A stretch of DNA of 64,000 nucleotides from Halolamina sediminis (GCF_001282785.1 NZ_CVUA01000001.1:1054001-1118000); one strand, 5' to 3'; positions 25,665-34,388 are shown, counted from the stretch's first letter. Notes: generated by a model from the letters alone, not told the origin. A program made the numbers and translations.

Positions 25665-26012
25665 TCAGTACTCTTCGTACGCGAGGTTCATCAGCCACTG
25701 CGAGAACGTGTCGGACTGCGGATCGATCTCTTCCTCGCCGATGAAGGGAGTGAGCTGGTCCCCGGCCATCAGCAGCGAGAACTCCAGATCGCGCGTGCGG
25801 GGCTTCAGCAGGTACGTGTTGTGTCCGTCGTACACCGCCTCCTCACGCTGGATCAACCCCTCTTCGGCGAGGCCCTCCGCGATACGGCTCCCCTTCCGGG
25901 AGGTGATGTCCAGTTCCTTCCAGAAGTCGCTCTGGTAGATGCCGCCGGAGTCACGGATCAGCTCCAGGGCCCGGCGCTCGTCGTCGCTGAGGTCGTACTC
26001 GGCCGCGCTCAT
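25665..26012 (-). CDS. Winged helix-turn-helix transcriptional regulator
   Basis: A 115-residue DNA-binding protein. Residues 8-60 form a winged HTH (LSDDERRALELIRDSGGIYQ, then SDFWKELDITSRKGSRIAEGLAEEGLIQRE with the recognition helix). A short C-terminal region (about 70-115) may mediate dimerisation. It resembles small MarR/Lrp-like archaeal regulators with no ligand domain. The gene is divergent from the glutaredoxin-like gene with 88 nt between starts, so it could control it. The targets are unknown. Confidence 0.8.
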   Translation of the reverse strand: MSAAEYDLSDDERRALELIRDSGGIYQSDFWKELDITSRKGSRIAEGLAEEGLIQREEAVYDGHNTYLLKPRTRDLEFSLLMAGDQLTPFIGEEEIDPQSDTFSQWLMNLAYEEY

Positions 26013-26100
26013 GTGTGTCCGGGTTTAGGGGCCGGAGGTTAAAGGCTACCGTCCCCACGGCGCAACCGTTATCCGAGCAACCCTCCTATCTTGTACCGAA

Positions 26101-26436
26101 ATGAGCACTCAGAGCGAACTCACCGAAGAGGAAGTCCGCGAGCAGGTCGAGGAGGTTCTCGAGGAGAACGAGGTCGTCCTGTTCATGAAGGGGAACCGGC
26201 TGATGCCCCAGTGTGGCTACTCCCAGCGTGCGGTGCAACTGCTCTCGCAGCACCGTGCGGAGTTCGAGACCGTCGACGTGCTCCCCGCGCTGCCGCAGTA
26301 TCGGGCCGTGCTCGAGCAGGAGTCCGGCTGGGAGACGATCCCGCAGACGTTCGTCGACGGCGAGTTCGTCGGCGGCAGCGACATCCTCGCCGAGCTCGAC
26401 GAGCGCGACGAGCTCGCCGAGACCGTCAACGCCTGA
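26101..26436 (+). CDS. Monothiol glutaredoxin-like protein
   Basis: A 111-residue thioredoxin-fold protein of the monothiol (CGFS-type) glutaredoxin family. It has VVLFMKGNRLMPQCGYSQRAVQLL with active-site CGYS, the cis-Pro in ETIPQTFVDGEFVGGSDI and the C-terminal GG glutathione-binding loop. In this family the single cysteine carries [2Fe-2S] clusters rather than reducing disulfides. Haloarchaea use gamma-glutamylcysteine instead of glutathione, so the thiol ligand probably differs. Start ATG 26101. Confidence 0.88.
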   Translation: MSTQSELTEEEVREQVEEVLEENEVVLFMKGNRLMPQCGYSQRAVQLLSQHRAEFETVDVLPALPQYRAVLEQESGWETIPQTFVDGEFVGGSDILAELDERDELAETVNA

Positions 26437-26546
26437 ACACCGGTAACAACAGCTAAAAGGCTCGACAGCCTACCATCCGACGTACTATCGCGGTTTCGCC
26501 GCCTGCCGCCACCGAACTCCCACACAACCCCATCCCACACCTACAA

Positions 26547-27110
26547 ATGACTGGTCGCGTATTCCGACTCCACTCGACCCTCGAACTGCCACTCGAAGAC
26601 CTCGAAGCGTTCCTCGAGGACCCGGATCTCCCCCCCGAGCTCGACGACGTCGAGCTCACCCGCCGGAACAACACCCTGATCCTGAAAGCGGTCGCGGAGG
26701 ACGCCGACATCGGGAAGTACACCCCGACCGCTCAGCTCAAAGCCAGCGTCTCCGAGACGCGGGTGTACGAGGAGGAGCCCCCCAAGACCGCCCCGACGTG
26801 GGGCCAGGAGGAGGAAGAGGAGGAGATCCCCTCCGAACTCGTCGAGTTCGCCTGCTTCAAGGGGGACCGCGAGACGGTGCTCCAGAACAGCGCGCTGCGG
26901 TTCCCGATGTTCCTCGTCCTCCGGGAGCTTGCGCTCATCTCCGAGAAAGGTACCCTCACCGCGGTGCTGGAGAAGGACGGCGACCTCCAGGCCGTCCGCA
27001 TCGTCGAGGGCGAGGAGCGTCCCGCCAGCGTCGAAGTCGTCGAGAACCCACGACAGGGCGACGGCGAGGACGGCGGCGTCAACTGGCGCGACAACGAGTT
27101 CATCAGCTAA
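26547..27110 (+). CDS. Haloarchaeal conserved protein (DUF7110-like)
   Basis: A soluble, very acidic 187-residue protein. The opening MTGRVFRLHSTLELPLEDLE, the YTPTAQLKASVSETRVYEEEPP segment and the central ELVEFACFKGDRETVLQNSALRFPMFLVLRELA helices are features I associate with the haloarchaeal DUF7110 family; this identification is from memory. No catalytic motif stands out. The gene stands alone between the glutaredoxin-like and PAPS-reductase-like genes. Confidence 0.75.
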   Translation: MTGRVFRLHSTLELPLEDLEAFLEDPDLPPELDDVELTRRNNTLILKAVAEDADIGKYTPTAQLKASVSETRVYEEEPPKTAPTWGQEEEEEEIPSELVEFACFKGDRETVLQNSALRFPMFLVLRELALISEKGTLTAVLEKDGDLQAVRIVEGEERPASVEVVENPRQGDGEDGGVNWRDNEFIS

Positions 27111-27215
27111 TCGGTCCCCGTTCTGTGGACGTGATGTGCGGTCGGCGTCGGCTGTGAACCCCCGCCAGCCGAGCGGCCGTCCCCCGCGATCGAACAAAAG
27201 AGATTTGAGGCCGAC

Positions 27216-27231
27216 TAATTATATCTAATTA
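27216..27231. promoter_or_regulatory. TAATTA palindrome at the start of the PAPS-reductase-like gene
   Basis: TAATTA-TATC-TAATTA is a perfect inverted (and direct) repeat ending 3 nt before the ATG at 27235. It is striking in G+C-rich DNA. It overlaps the expected transcription start region rather than the -27 position, so it could be an operator or an unusual promoter element. Confidence 0.5.
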
Positions 27232-27234
27232 CGT

Positions 27235-28203
27235 ATGACCGAGTTCCCCGACTACTTAGACGTCGACTACACCGACGGCGAGGGCGAGACCCCCGAGGAC
27301 TACCCGAGCCTCGAACACAAGATCGAGAAGGCCATCGAGGTCACTCGACAGGGGCTGGAGCAGTACGAGAACCCGGCGATCATGTGGACCGGCGGGAAGG
27401 ACTCCACGCTCACGCTGTACTTCGTGAAGGAGGTCGCCGAGCGCCACGACCTGGAGGTGCCGCCGGCGGTGTTCCTCGATCACTACCAGCACTTCGACGA
27501 GCTCATCGACTTCGTCGAGCACTGGGCCGACGAGTGGGATCTCGACGTGCACTTCGCGCGCAACGACGACGTCGGCGCCTACGTCGACGAGCACGACCTC
27601 ACGCCCGGTGACGACATCGAGATTTCGGCGCTCAACGACCAAAACCAGCACCACATCCGGAACATCCTCGAGTACGAGGAGGAGACGTTCCCGTTCCTGC
27701 TCGACACGTACGTCGGCAACCACCTGCTGAAGACGGTCCCGCTGAACAACGCTATCGAGGAGCTGAACATCGACGGCATCGTCTCCGGCGTCCGCTGGGA
27801 CGAGCAGGAGGCCCGGGCCGACGAGACGTTCTTCAGCCCGCGCCACGACCCCGACATCTACCCGCCCCACGACCGCATCCAGCCGATCCTGCAGTTCGAC
27901 GAGCGCGCGGTCTGGGACTGCTTCTGGCACTACGTCGTGCCGGACACCGTCGAGGGGTATCCCGAGGAGGGCTACGTTCCCGACGACGCCGACGACCTGC
28001 CCAACGGGCTGACCCAGGACGACATCCCGGTGTCGCCGAAGTACTTCGCCGGCTTCCGCTCGCTGGGCTCGGAGGTCTCCACCGAAAAGAGCGAGGAGGA
28101 GCCCGCGTGGCACCAGGACCTCGAGAACACGACCGAGCGCGCCGGCCGCGCCCAGGACAAGGAGGACCTCATGGAGCGCCTCCGCGACCTGGGCTACATG
28201 TAG
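27235..28203 (+). CDS. PAPS reductase/sulfotransferase-family protein (PP-loop ATP pyrophosphatase)
   Basis: A 322-residue member of the adenine nucleotide alpha-hydrolase superfamily related to CysH/CysD. The PP-loop is MWTGGKDSTLTLYFVKE (about 50-66), followed by PAVFLDHYQHFDELIDF and, in the C-terminal half, GIVSGVRWDEQEARADETFFSPR and FDERAVWDCFWHYV, where the arginine-rich loop and the sulfate/adenylate pocket lie. Sulfate assimilation (APS or PAPS reduction) or a sulfur-transfer role is likely. No CysN or CysC neighbour decides it. Confidence 0.82.
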   Translation: MTEFPDYLDVDYTDGEGETPEDYPSLEHKIEKAIEVTRQGLEQYENPAIMWTGGKDSTLTLYFVKEVAERHDLEVPPAVFLDHYQHFDELIDFVEHWADEWDLDVHFARNDDVGAYVDEHDLTPGDDIEISALNDQNQHHIRNILEYEEETFPFLLDTYVGNHLLKTVPLNNAIEELNIDGIVSGVRWDEQEARADETFFSPRHDPDIYPPHDRIQPILQFDERAVWDCFWHYVVPDTVEGYPEEGYVPDDADDLPNGLTQDDIPVSPKYFAGFRSLGSEVSTEKSEEEPAWHQDLENTTERAGRAQDKEDLMERLRDLGYM

Positions 28204-28228
28204 ACGGCGGCGATTCGGCCCGGTACAC

Positions 28229-28240
28229 CTTTCTTTGATC
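28229..28240 (+). terminator. T-rich terminator candidate after the PAPS-reductase-like gene
   Basis: CCTTTCTTTG about 25 nt past the stop is a short pyrimidine run with two T-tracts, the type of archaeal U-rich terminator. No strong hairpin precedes it. Weak evidence. Confidence 0.3.
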
Positions 28241-28284
28241 GTCGCGCCCGAAACCCGAAGTCCCCCGAGCGCGAGCTGGGGCAC

Positions 28285-28773
28285 ATGGGCTCGTTCGCGG
28301 ACGACGTGGGCGCGTACCTCCGCCGGGAGCTCTCGGCGCGTCGCCCCACGGTCCCGTGGGAGACGGAGTACCGGATCGGCGGTACCCCCGTCGATCTCGG
28401 CGGCCGCACGGGCGAGCGCCTCGTCCTCGTCGAACTGGAGTGGCGCCGGGCCGACCCCGCGGACAACACCGCGAAGCTCTGCAGACACGTCGCGGAGGGC
28501 AGCATCGAGGCCGACACAGTCGTCGTGTTCCAACTGTTCACTCGGTACTACGACCTCGCCAGCGGCGGCGTCTCCTCGAAGCGGAAAAACGCCGAGTTCG
28601 TCGGCCGGACCGTCGCCGACGTGTCCGATCACGTGACGTACTACCCCCTCGACTTCGACGTGGCGCCGCCCAAGCGCGGCGGCGACCGGCCGGACGGGTG
28701 GCGCGACGCCGCCAACGCGATCGCCACGGCGATCTGTGACCGCTTGGACGGGAGCAGCGCCCCCGAGGAGTGA
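28285..28773 (+). CDS. Uncharacterised protein, possible PD-(D/E)XK nuclease fold
   Basis: A 162-residue protein not recognised as a named family. After two helices comes WETEYRIGGTPVDLGGRTGERLVLVELEWRRADP: an Asp at a turn, then a strand with Glu-x-Glu and Arg, the pattern (D-(E/Q)xK-like) of PD-(D/E)XK nucleases. TADTVVVFQLFTRYYD follows as a further strand. The canonical Lys is missing, so nuclease activity is doubtful. It is adjacent to the small membrane gene of the CHAT cassette but separated by a promoter, so a link is not shown. Confidence 0.6.
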   Translation: MGSFADDVGAYLRRELSARRPTVPWETEYRIGGTPVDLGGRTGERLVLVELEWRRADPADNTAKLCRHVAEGSIEADTVVVFQLFTRYYDLASGGVSSKRKNAEFVGRTVADVSDHVTYYPLDFDVAPPKRGGDRPDGWRDAANAIATAICDRLDGSSAPEE

Positions 28774-28865
28774 CTCCGGACGGCGCGTGCAGGGAATCAC
28801 CGATCGTTGTCGAGCCGCCCCGCACGATCTTTTCGAACACGGTTACCTATCTGAACTCTTAAGAT

Positions 28866-28876
28866 AAATTATTAAT
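28866..28876 (+). promoter_or_regulatory. A/T-rich promoter of the small membrane-protein gene
   Basis: AAATTATTAAT, within an A/T-rich stretch from 28859 to 28880, lies about 28 nt before the ATG at 28899. That is the haloarchaeal TATA spacing for a leaderless mRNA. This supports the reality of the 46-residue gene. Confidence 0.55.
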
Positions 28877-28898
28877 TGAACAGCCTCACGAGTGGAAC

Positions 28899-29039
28899 AT
28901 GGAAGCAGACAGTTCCAGCACGGCGGCGTACCTCGCGGAGCACCCGAAGATGGTCGGCGTCCTGTTCACGGCGATGCTGCTGCTCTCACAGGCCGGCAGC
29001 GTCGCAGCAAGCGGGACGGGTACTACGATCGGTCCGTAA
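28899..29039 (+). CDS. Tiny single-pass membrane protein (DUF7503-like)
   Basis: A 46-residue protein: a soluble N-terminus (EADSSSTAAYLAEHPKM), one hydrophobic helix (about 19-38, VGVLFTAMLLLSQAGSVAA) and a short Gly/Thr tail ending IGP. The LAEHPKMVGVLF...SQAGSVAA pattern matches what I recall of haloarchaeal DUF7503. It has its own A/T-rich promoter. Its last 17 nt overlap the 3' end of the convergent CHAT-domain gene. Function unknown; possibly a membrane partner or substrate of the protease cassette. Confidence 0.72.
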   Translation: MEADSSSTAAYLAEHPKMVGVLFTAMLLLSQAGSVAASGTGTTIGP

Positions 29040-31095
29040 TCGACTCGAAGCACAGCGAGTTCGTCCAGCGTAGCTCTCCGTCGACGATGATCGGCGTGCG
29101 CTGCTCGGCGAGCTCTGCCTCGTAGCTCTCAGCCGAGAGCAGGTACTCCGCGATGTCGCCCACGGAGACGTACTGTGTCCCGGTCTCTTCGACGTACGGG
29201 TGGGTCATCGCACCAACTTGGTACCGCGAGGTGGGGTACGTCCGGTAGGTGACGCGGGCCTGCTCCCCGACGACCTCCTCGACTTCGAGCAGTAGCGGCG
29301 TCCCCGTCTCCGACTGCGAGATCGTCACCCGGCCGTCGCCGACGACGACGTAGTTCTGCCGCGAGATCCGCATCCGCCGGATCACGTCGAGGGCGCCGTG
29401 GAAGTCGAAGCCGATGTCGAGCAGGCGTGCCAAGTGACGCCCGGTCTCGGTGGCTTTCGCGTTGCTCACGCTTGTCAGCGTCACCACGCCGCCGAAGGCG
29501 CCGGCGTCGACCAGCGCTTGGCCCTGCTGGTAGGAGGTACAGCCGTTGAGCAGGAACGCCTCCACCCCGGTTCCGGAGAGGGTCCCAAGGTCGAGGTGGC
29601 CGTCGGCGCACTGTACCCCCTCGTCCTCGACGTGGCCGACGTAGTGGAGGAAACTCGTCTCCTCCCGGAGTACCTCGCGGAGTTCGGCCGTCGTCAGGTC
29701 GTGGTGGCTCCGGATCTCGAACCGGAGCATGTCGAGGAAGCCGTACAGCTCCTCGTCGACCTCCTCGAGCATCTCCTCGTCGTTACAGACCAGCGTCACT
29801 GTCGTCGTGCTGTCGTCGGCGGGCTGGCGGTCGAGCCGGCGCTGGTAGGCGTCGATCGTCGGCTTCGAGGCGCCCATCGGGAACCCCTCGCCGACCCAGA
29901 CGTGGCCGTACGTCTCGGTGTCGATCGGCGAGCGGACCGCCTCCCCGACGGCGTCGGCGTTCTGCGTCGTCCGGGCCGACCGCAACAGCCCGCGGGCGTC
30001 GTCGGTTCGGAAGAACTCCTCGAGCTCGTCGGGCTCGCCCGGCGCACTCCCCCGATCCGACAGCGGGGTCGGCGACCGCACGATCGCGAGGTCGTCGACG
30101 ACGAACGGGAGGATCTCCGCGTTCCGCACGGCCGGCTCGACGTCGGCAGTCAGGTGCCACTCAAGCAGATCATCAGTGGCGGATCGCGGCACCGAGAGGT
30201 ACGCCGCGGTCCGCCGGTCGACGGGCATCTCGTACCAGCGTTCGGGCGCGATCGAGGTTCGCTCGGCCAGCACCTCACGTTCGTGGAGGTCGACCGGGTA
30301 GAGCCCCTCGGTTCGGGTGATGCAGTCGAGCAGGAAGCAGTGCCGGAGCGTGTCGGCCGCGGCGGCCGGCAGCTCGCCGGTCAGCGGGAACGACTCGCCG
30401 TCGGCGACGATCCGTGGCGTCTCGGCGCCGGTGTGGACCGCCGCGCCGAGGTAGTACGACAGCGGCGCGACGGTGAACACGCTGCTGTACTCGTCGGGGA
30501 CGTGAATCTCGATCCCCGTCTCCGGCCGTTCGAGCCCGTCGGGATCGAACGCGTCGCCGAACTCCAGCAGGGGCGGGTGGCCCCTGAGCGTCGGAAACGA
30601 GCGCTCGGGCGAGGTGGTCTTGAGCGCCGAGGCGAACAGCGAGACGCCCCGTGCGACACCCGACGGCGTTCGCGGGACGGTGACCGTGCCGGCGGGCTGC
30701 TGGTGGAGCGAGCGCGCGCCGACGACCACCGTCGACTCCTCCTCGAAGCTGACTCGGATTCCGTGTTCACCCTCCCCGATCGTCGCGGGCCCGTCGACGC
30801 GGAGGTAGAGCTTCATCGGCGTGTTCGTCGCTTCGATGAACGTGGTTCCGGTCACCGACTGCTCGCCGTCGACGACGAGTTGTCGTGCCCCGTCCTCCTC
30901 CCGGAGGTGATAGTCGACCACCGTCGGGAGGTAGAATCGCCCGGTCCGGATCCGGGCGGCGTCGTCGACCGGAACGGGGAAGGGGTCCGTCGGCCCCGGC
31001 TGTGGCTCGACGGGGCCGGCTTCGACGACGTACTCGACCTCCTCGACCGTGTCGACCACGCGGAGCCCACGGTCGACGGCGTCGAATCCGATCAC
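29023..31095 (-). CDS. CHAT-domain (caspase-like) protease
   Basis: A 690-residue protein with a C-terminal caspase-HetF-associated (CHAT) domain (about 400-600). The catalytic dyad is visible as FLHYVGHVEDEG (His488) and FLLNGCTSYQQG (Cys519), followed by GAFGGVVTLTSVSNAKATETG, as in CHAT proteases. The first 400 residues carry a haloarchaeal beta-rich region of unknown role; the last 70 form another strand-rich part. It starts at GTG 31095, overlapping the stop of the upstream DUF7504-like gene (GTGA), so the two are translationally coupled. CHAT proteases elsewhere cleave gasdermins or Csx partners in defence; the substrate here is unknown. Confidence 0.85.
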   Translation of the reverse strand: MIGFDAVDRGLRVVDTVEEVEYVVEAGPVEPQPGPTDPFPVPVDDAARIRTGRFYLPTVVDYHLREEDGARQLVVDGEQSVTGTTFIEATNTPMKLYLRVDGPATIGEGEHGIRVSFEEESTVVVGARSLHQQPAGTVTVPRTPSGVARGVSLFASALKTTSPERSFPTLRGHPPLLEFGDAFDPDGLERPETGIEIHVPDEYSSVFTVAPLSYYLGAAVHTGAETPRIVADGESFPLTGELPAAAADTLRHCFLLDCITRTEGLYPVDLHEREVLAERTSIAPERWYEMPVDRRTAAYLSVPRSATDDLLEWHLTADVEPAVRNAEILPFVVDDLAIVRSPTPLSDRGSAPGEPDELEEFFRTDDARGLLRSARTTQNADAVGEAVRSPIDTETYGHVWVGEGFPMGASKPTIDAYQRRLDRQPADDSTTTVTLVCNDEEMLEEVDEELYGFLDMLRFEIRSHHDLTTAELREVLREETSFLHYVGHVEDEGVQCADGHLDLGTLSGTGVEAFLLNGCTSYQQGQALVDAGAFGGVVTLTSVSNAKATETGRHLARLLDIGFDFHGALDVIRRMRISRQNYVVVGDGRVTISQSETGTPLLLEVEEVVGEQARVTYRTYPTSRYQVGAMTHPYVEETGTQYVSVGDIAEYLLSAESYEAELAEQRTPIIVDGELRWTNSLCFESITDRS

Positions 31096-31760
31096 GGCTC
31101 GTCGAGCGCGACCCAGTTCGTGGTGCCCCGCCCCGGGAGATGCCACCGCTGTTCGGGGCCGCCGGCGCCGGTCCGGAGCTCCAACCGGGCGTCGAACACG
31201 AACTGGAGGTCAGCCACGGCGTCGGCGTCGGCCGCACGCGGGAGGTGGTAGTGACCCATCCCGCGGGCCCGACGCACCTCGCCGGTCAGGCGGTAGGCCA
31301 GCCGCCGCACCGTCTCGATCCCGTGAGTCTCCAGCAACGTCTCGAGGGAGTAGAGCCCCACACGGAGCATCGCCGGCGGGAGCGTGTCGTCGTCGGGGCA
31401 CCGGCTCCGGATCTCGCCGTCGATCCGACGGACGAGCGTATCCTCGCCGCCGCCGTCGGCTGACCCGTCCACGACGACGTTGCCCCGGAGCTCGCCCCCG
31501 CTGATCAGCGTCGAACGCTCGTCGGCGGGCGAGCGGTCCCCGGGGAACCACCGCTCGGCCGCGGCGTCGCCGTCGGTGAGCGCGAACACGCGGTGGCGCT
31601 TTTCCTCGGGATGGCCCAACAGCCGTCTGGTCGCCTGCCGGGAGACCGCCTCCGGCACGTCGCCGGTGACGAGCACCTGCGGCCCGCGCTGTTTGAGTTC
31701 GCGGAACGTCTCCCGGAGCCCACCACCCTCCCCCCGGGCCGATCTGACCGGACTGCTCAT
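31092..31760 (-). CDS. DUF7504-like protein
   Basis: A 222-residue protein upstream of and coupled to the CHAT gene. Its N-terminal half (ETFRELKQRGPQVLVTGDVPEAVSRQATRRLLG, then RVFALTDGDAAAERWFPGD) looks like a RecA/ATPase-type alpha/beta domain without a clear P-loop, as in the haloarchaeal DUF7504 family. The C-terminal half has LLETHGIETVRRLAYRLTGEVRRARGMGHYHLPR. The start chosen is ATG 31760; a longer frame upstream is Pro/Arg-rich and non-coding in character. A regulatory or sensor role next to a protease is an inference. Confidence 0.72.
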   Translation of the reverse strand: MSSPVRSARGEGGGLRETFRELKQRGPQVLVTGDVPEAVSRQATRRLLGHPEEKRHRVFALTDGDAAAERWFPGDRSPADERSTLISGGELRGNVVVDGSADGGGEDTLVRRIDGEIRSRCPDDDTLPPAMLRVGLYSLETLLETHGIETVRRLAYRLTGEVRRARGMGHYHLPRAADADAVADLQFVFDARLELRTGAGGPEQRWHLPGRGTTNWVALDEP

Positions 31761-31861
31761 ACGCGTCGATCGGCCCCCGAGGTGAAAAAGTTCGCCCCGG
31801 TCCGGGCTGAAACCGCCGGCGAACCGGTGCCCGTATGTTCCCGGCCCGGCTGGTGACGCCC

Positions 31862-32566
31862 ATGAGTTGGGTGAGCCTGTTCTCGGGCGGGAAGGACTCC
31901 TCGTGGGCGCTCTACCGGGCCCAGCAGGAGGGGCTGGACGTGGAACGCCTCCTGACGGTCCACCCGGCGGGCGACTCGTACATGTACCACACGCCGGCGA
32001 CACATCTCGCGAGGCTGGCCGCAGAGAGCATCGGCCTGCCGCTCGTGGAGGTCGAACCGGACGACTTCGGCGCCGACGACGTGCCCGACGCGGGCGCACA
32101 GGGCGACGCCGAGCTCGAACCCTTGGAGGCCGCGCTCCGAGAGATCGCCGCCGACACCGACCTGACGGGTGTCACCGCCGGCGCCGTCGAGAGTGAGTAC
32201 CAGACCTCCCGGATCGAGGGGCTCTGTGACCGCCTCGGGATCGACCTGTTCGCGCCGCTGTGGCAGCGCGACCCCGAGACGCTCGCGACCGAGATGCTCG
32301 ACGCCGGCTTCGAGATCGTGATCGTCCAAGTCGCGGCCGCGGGCCTGGACGAGTCCTGGCTCGGCCGGACGCTCGACGCCGACGCGCTGGCGGAGCTGCA
32401 GGCGCTCAACGACGAGTACGGCGTCCACGTGCTCGGCGAGGGCGGGGAGTTCGAGACGTTCGTCGTCGACGGCCCGCACATGGACCGCCGGATCGGGCTG
32501 GACCTTGCGACCGAGTGGGAGCGGACGCGCGGACACGTCGTCGTCGAGGACGCCTGGCTCGAGTAG
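31862..32566 (+). CDS. dph6: Diphthine-ammonia ligase
   Basis: Final ATP-dependent amidation of diphthine to diphthamide on elongation factor 2. The 234-residue protein has the PP-loop LFSGGKDSSWALYRAQ near the N-terminus, then the family blocks GVTAGAVESEYQTSRIEGLCDRLGI, PLWQRDPETLATEMLDAGFE and GEGGEFETFVVDGP, all typical of the MJ0570/Dph6 family. The start ATG 31862 places the PP-loop at residue 9. The gene is monocistronic. Confidence 0.92.
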   Translation: MSWVSLFSGGKDSSWALYRAQQEGLDVERLLTVHPAGDSYMYHTPATHLARLAAESIGLPLVEVEPDDFGADDVPDAGAQGDAELEPLEAALREIAADTDLTGVTAGAVESEYQTSRIEGLCDRLGIDLFAPLWQRDPETLATEMLDAGFEIVIVQVAAAGLDESWLGRTLDADALAELQALNDEYGVHVLGEGGEFETFVVDGPHMDRRIGLDLATEWERTRGHVVVEDAWLE

Positions 32567-32681
32567 TCGTCCGATCGAACCCCGACCTGTTTCTCGCCGC
32601 CGTTGACCAGCTTCACTGCCGGTGGTTTTATGTAGACTTCCCCGTGAGAGACTAGCCGTCACGGTAAGAGGTAACATATGT

Positions 32682-32704
32682 CACAAACGTTACTCCCAGA
32701 CGAT
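32682..32704. promoter_or_regulatory. Near-palindrome upstream of the NhaC-type gene
   Basis: GTAACATATGTCAC overlaps a longer inverted repeat, GTAAC...GTTAC (about 32671-32693). It lies 60-80 nt before the ATG at 32754. It may be an operator. The TATA-like TTTTATG (about 32624) is further upstream. Position and role are tentative. Confidence 0.3.
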
Positions 32705-32753
32705 ACGGGCACTGGTCGGGATCAGACGACGCGTCGTTCGGGGGGTGGCCCCG

Positions 32754-34388
32754 ATGTCTGAACTGGGGGCGCTCGCCCTCCAGACGTCGGAGTTCGGCGC
32801 GCTCTCGCTTTTGCCGCCGCTGTTGGCAATCTTCCTCGCGATGATCACCCGTCGGGCGATCCTCTCGCTGTTCCTGGGGGTCTGGTCCGGCGCGGTCATC
32901 TACACGGGCGGGCACGGGTTCGTCACGACACTCGAGTGGACCGCCGAGTCGATCGGTGCGAGCCTGTTCAACGCCAAGATCCTGATGATCGTGATGTTCC
33001 TCGGCGCGGGGGTCGCCATGATCTGGCGGCTCGGTGGTGCGCTGGCCATCGCTAACTACGCCACCTCCCGGCTCGACTCCCAGCGCAGGGTCGGCCTAGC
33101 GACGTGGATCTTCGGGATGCTGTGGTTCTTCGGCGACTACTCCAACACCGCGATCGTCGGGACGACGATGCGGGACATGGCCGACGAGATGCGGATGTCC
33201 CGGGAGAAGCTCTCCTACATCGTCGACTCCACGGCCGCGCCGGTCGCGACGTTCGGCATCTCTAGCTGGGTGGTGTACCAGCTGAGCATGATCGACCAGG
33301 GGTACGAGTCCGCGGGGATCGCCGAGCAGGCGCCCGGCTCGTTTACGGTGTTCCTCCAGAGCATCCCGTTCAACATGTACTGCATCTTCGCGGTCGTGAT
33401 GGTCGGGATCATCGTCCTGACCCAGCGCGACTTCGGCGAGATGCTCGACGCCGAACACCGCTCTTGGAAGGAGGGGAAGGTGCTGCGTGACGACGCGACG
33501 CCGATGCAGAGCGCCGAGGACAGCCTCGGCGACGTGGTGACTGACACGCCCAGCCTTCGGTTCTTCCTCATCCCGGTCGGCTCGCTGATCACGGTCGTGT
33601 TCGTCGGCGCCGCCTTCACCGGCGTCACCGGCGCGGGCGCGGGCGCCTCGTTCATCGAGATCGTCGACAACGCGGCGTTCGTCGACGCGCTGCTGTGGGG
33701 TTCGTTCACGATGGTGTCGGTAGGGATCATCTCCGGCACCATCGCGGGCCTGATGGATCTGGAGGAGGCGATGGAGACGGTGATCGACGGGTTCAGTATG
33801 ATGCTGACTGCGGCGTCGATCCTGATCATGGCGTGGACGATCGGCGGCGTCACCACGTCGCTGGGAACGGGGACGTACGTCACCAACACGGCGGAGCCGT
33901 TCATCACGCCGACGCTGTTGCCCGTGGTGATCCTGCTGGCCTCGGCGGTGATCGCGTTCTCGACCGGCACGTCCTGGGGGACGATGGCGATCGTGACGCC
34001 GATCGCGATCCCGCTGGCGTGGCAGATCGGCGGTACTACCCCGGAACTGCTGCCGGTCGCGGTCGGGACGGTGTTCAGCGGCGCCATCTTCGGCGACCAC
34101 TGCTCGCCGATCTCCGACACGACGATCCTCTCCTCGACGTTCACGGGGGCGGACCACATCGACCACGTCCGGACCCAGATCTACTACGCGCTGACGGTGA
34201 TCTCGGTCGCGATCACGATGCTGCTCGTCTGGGGCGTCACCCGGATCACGCCGCTGGTCCTGCTCCCAGTCGGGATCGGCGTGCTGTACGGCGTCGTGTA
34301 CGGGCTCTCGGAGTGGGACGCCGCCCGGAAGGGGGTCGACCCCAAGGCGTCGACGACCGAGCAGACGGTCGCGCCGTCGGACGACTGA
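32754..34388 (+). CDS. nhaC: NhaC-family Na+/H+ antiporter
   Basis: A 544-residue secondary transporter with about twelve membrane helices. Family features include LPPLLAIFLAMITRRAILSLFLGVWSG at the start, WFFGDYSNTAIVGTTMRDMADEMRMSREKLSYIVDSTAAPVA in the middle, FSTGTSWGTMAIVTPIAIPLA, and SGAIFGDHCSPISDTTILSST in the later half. The conserved D/S residues there are those of the IT superfamily. The likely cargo is Na+ for H+ (or an organic-cation variant), central to salt homeostasis. ATG 32754 is chosen since earlier ATGs give no membrane-like sequence. Confidence 0.88.
   Translation: MSELGALALQTSEFGALSLLPPLLAIFLAMITRRAILSLFLGVWSGAVIYTGGHGFVTTLEWTAESIGASLFNAKILMIVMFLGAGVAMIWRLGGALAIANYATSRLDSQRRVGLATWIFGMLWFFGDYSNTAIVGTTMRDMADEMRMSREKLSYIVDSTAAPVATFGISSWVVYQLSMIDQGYESAGIAEQAPGSFTVFLQSIPFNMYCIFAVVMVGIIVLTQRDFGEMLDAEHRSWKEGKVLRDDATPMQSAEDSLGDVVTDTPSLRFFLIPVGSLITVVFVGAAFTGVTGAGAGASFIEIVDNAAFVDALLWGSFTMVSVGIISGTIAGLMDLEEAMETVIDGFSMMLTAASILIMAWTIGGVTTSLGTGTYVTNTAEPFITPTLLPVVILLASAVIAFSTGTSWGTMAIVTPIAIPLAWQIGGTTPELLPVAVGTVFSGAIFGDHCSPISDTTILSSTFTGADHIDHVRTQIYYALTVISVAITMLLVWGVTRITPLVLLPVGIGVLYGVVYGLSEWDAARKGVDPKASTTEQTVAPSDD

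Noticed and set aside
28774-28898. Mobile element boundary around the CHAT cassette
   Set aside because: The A/T-rich stretch is short and fits a promoter; no terminal repeats, integrase or tRNA flank the cassette.
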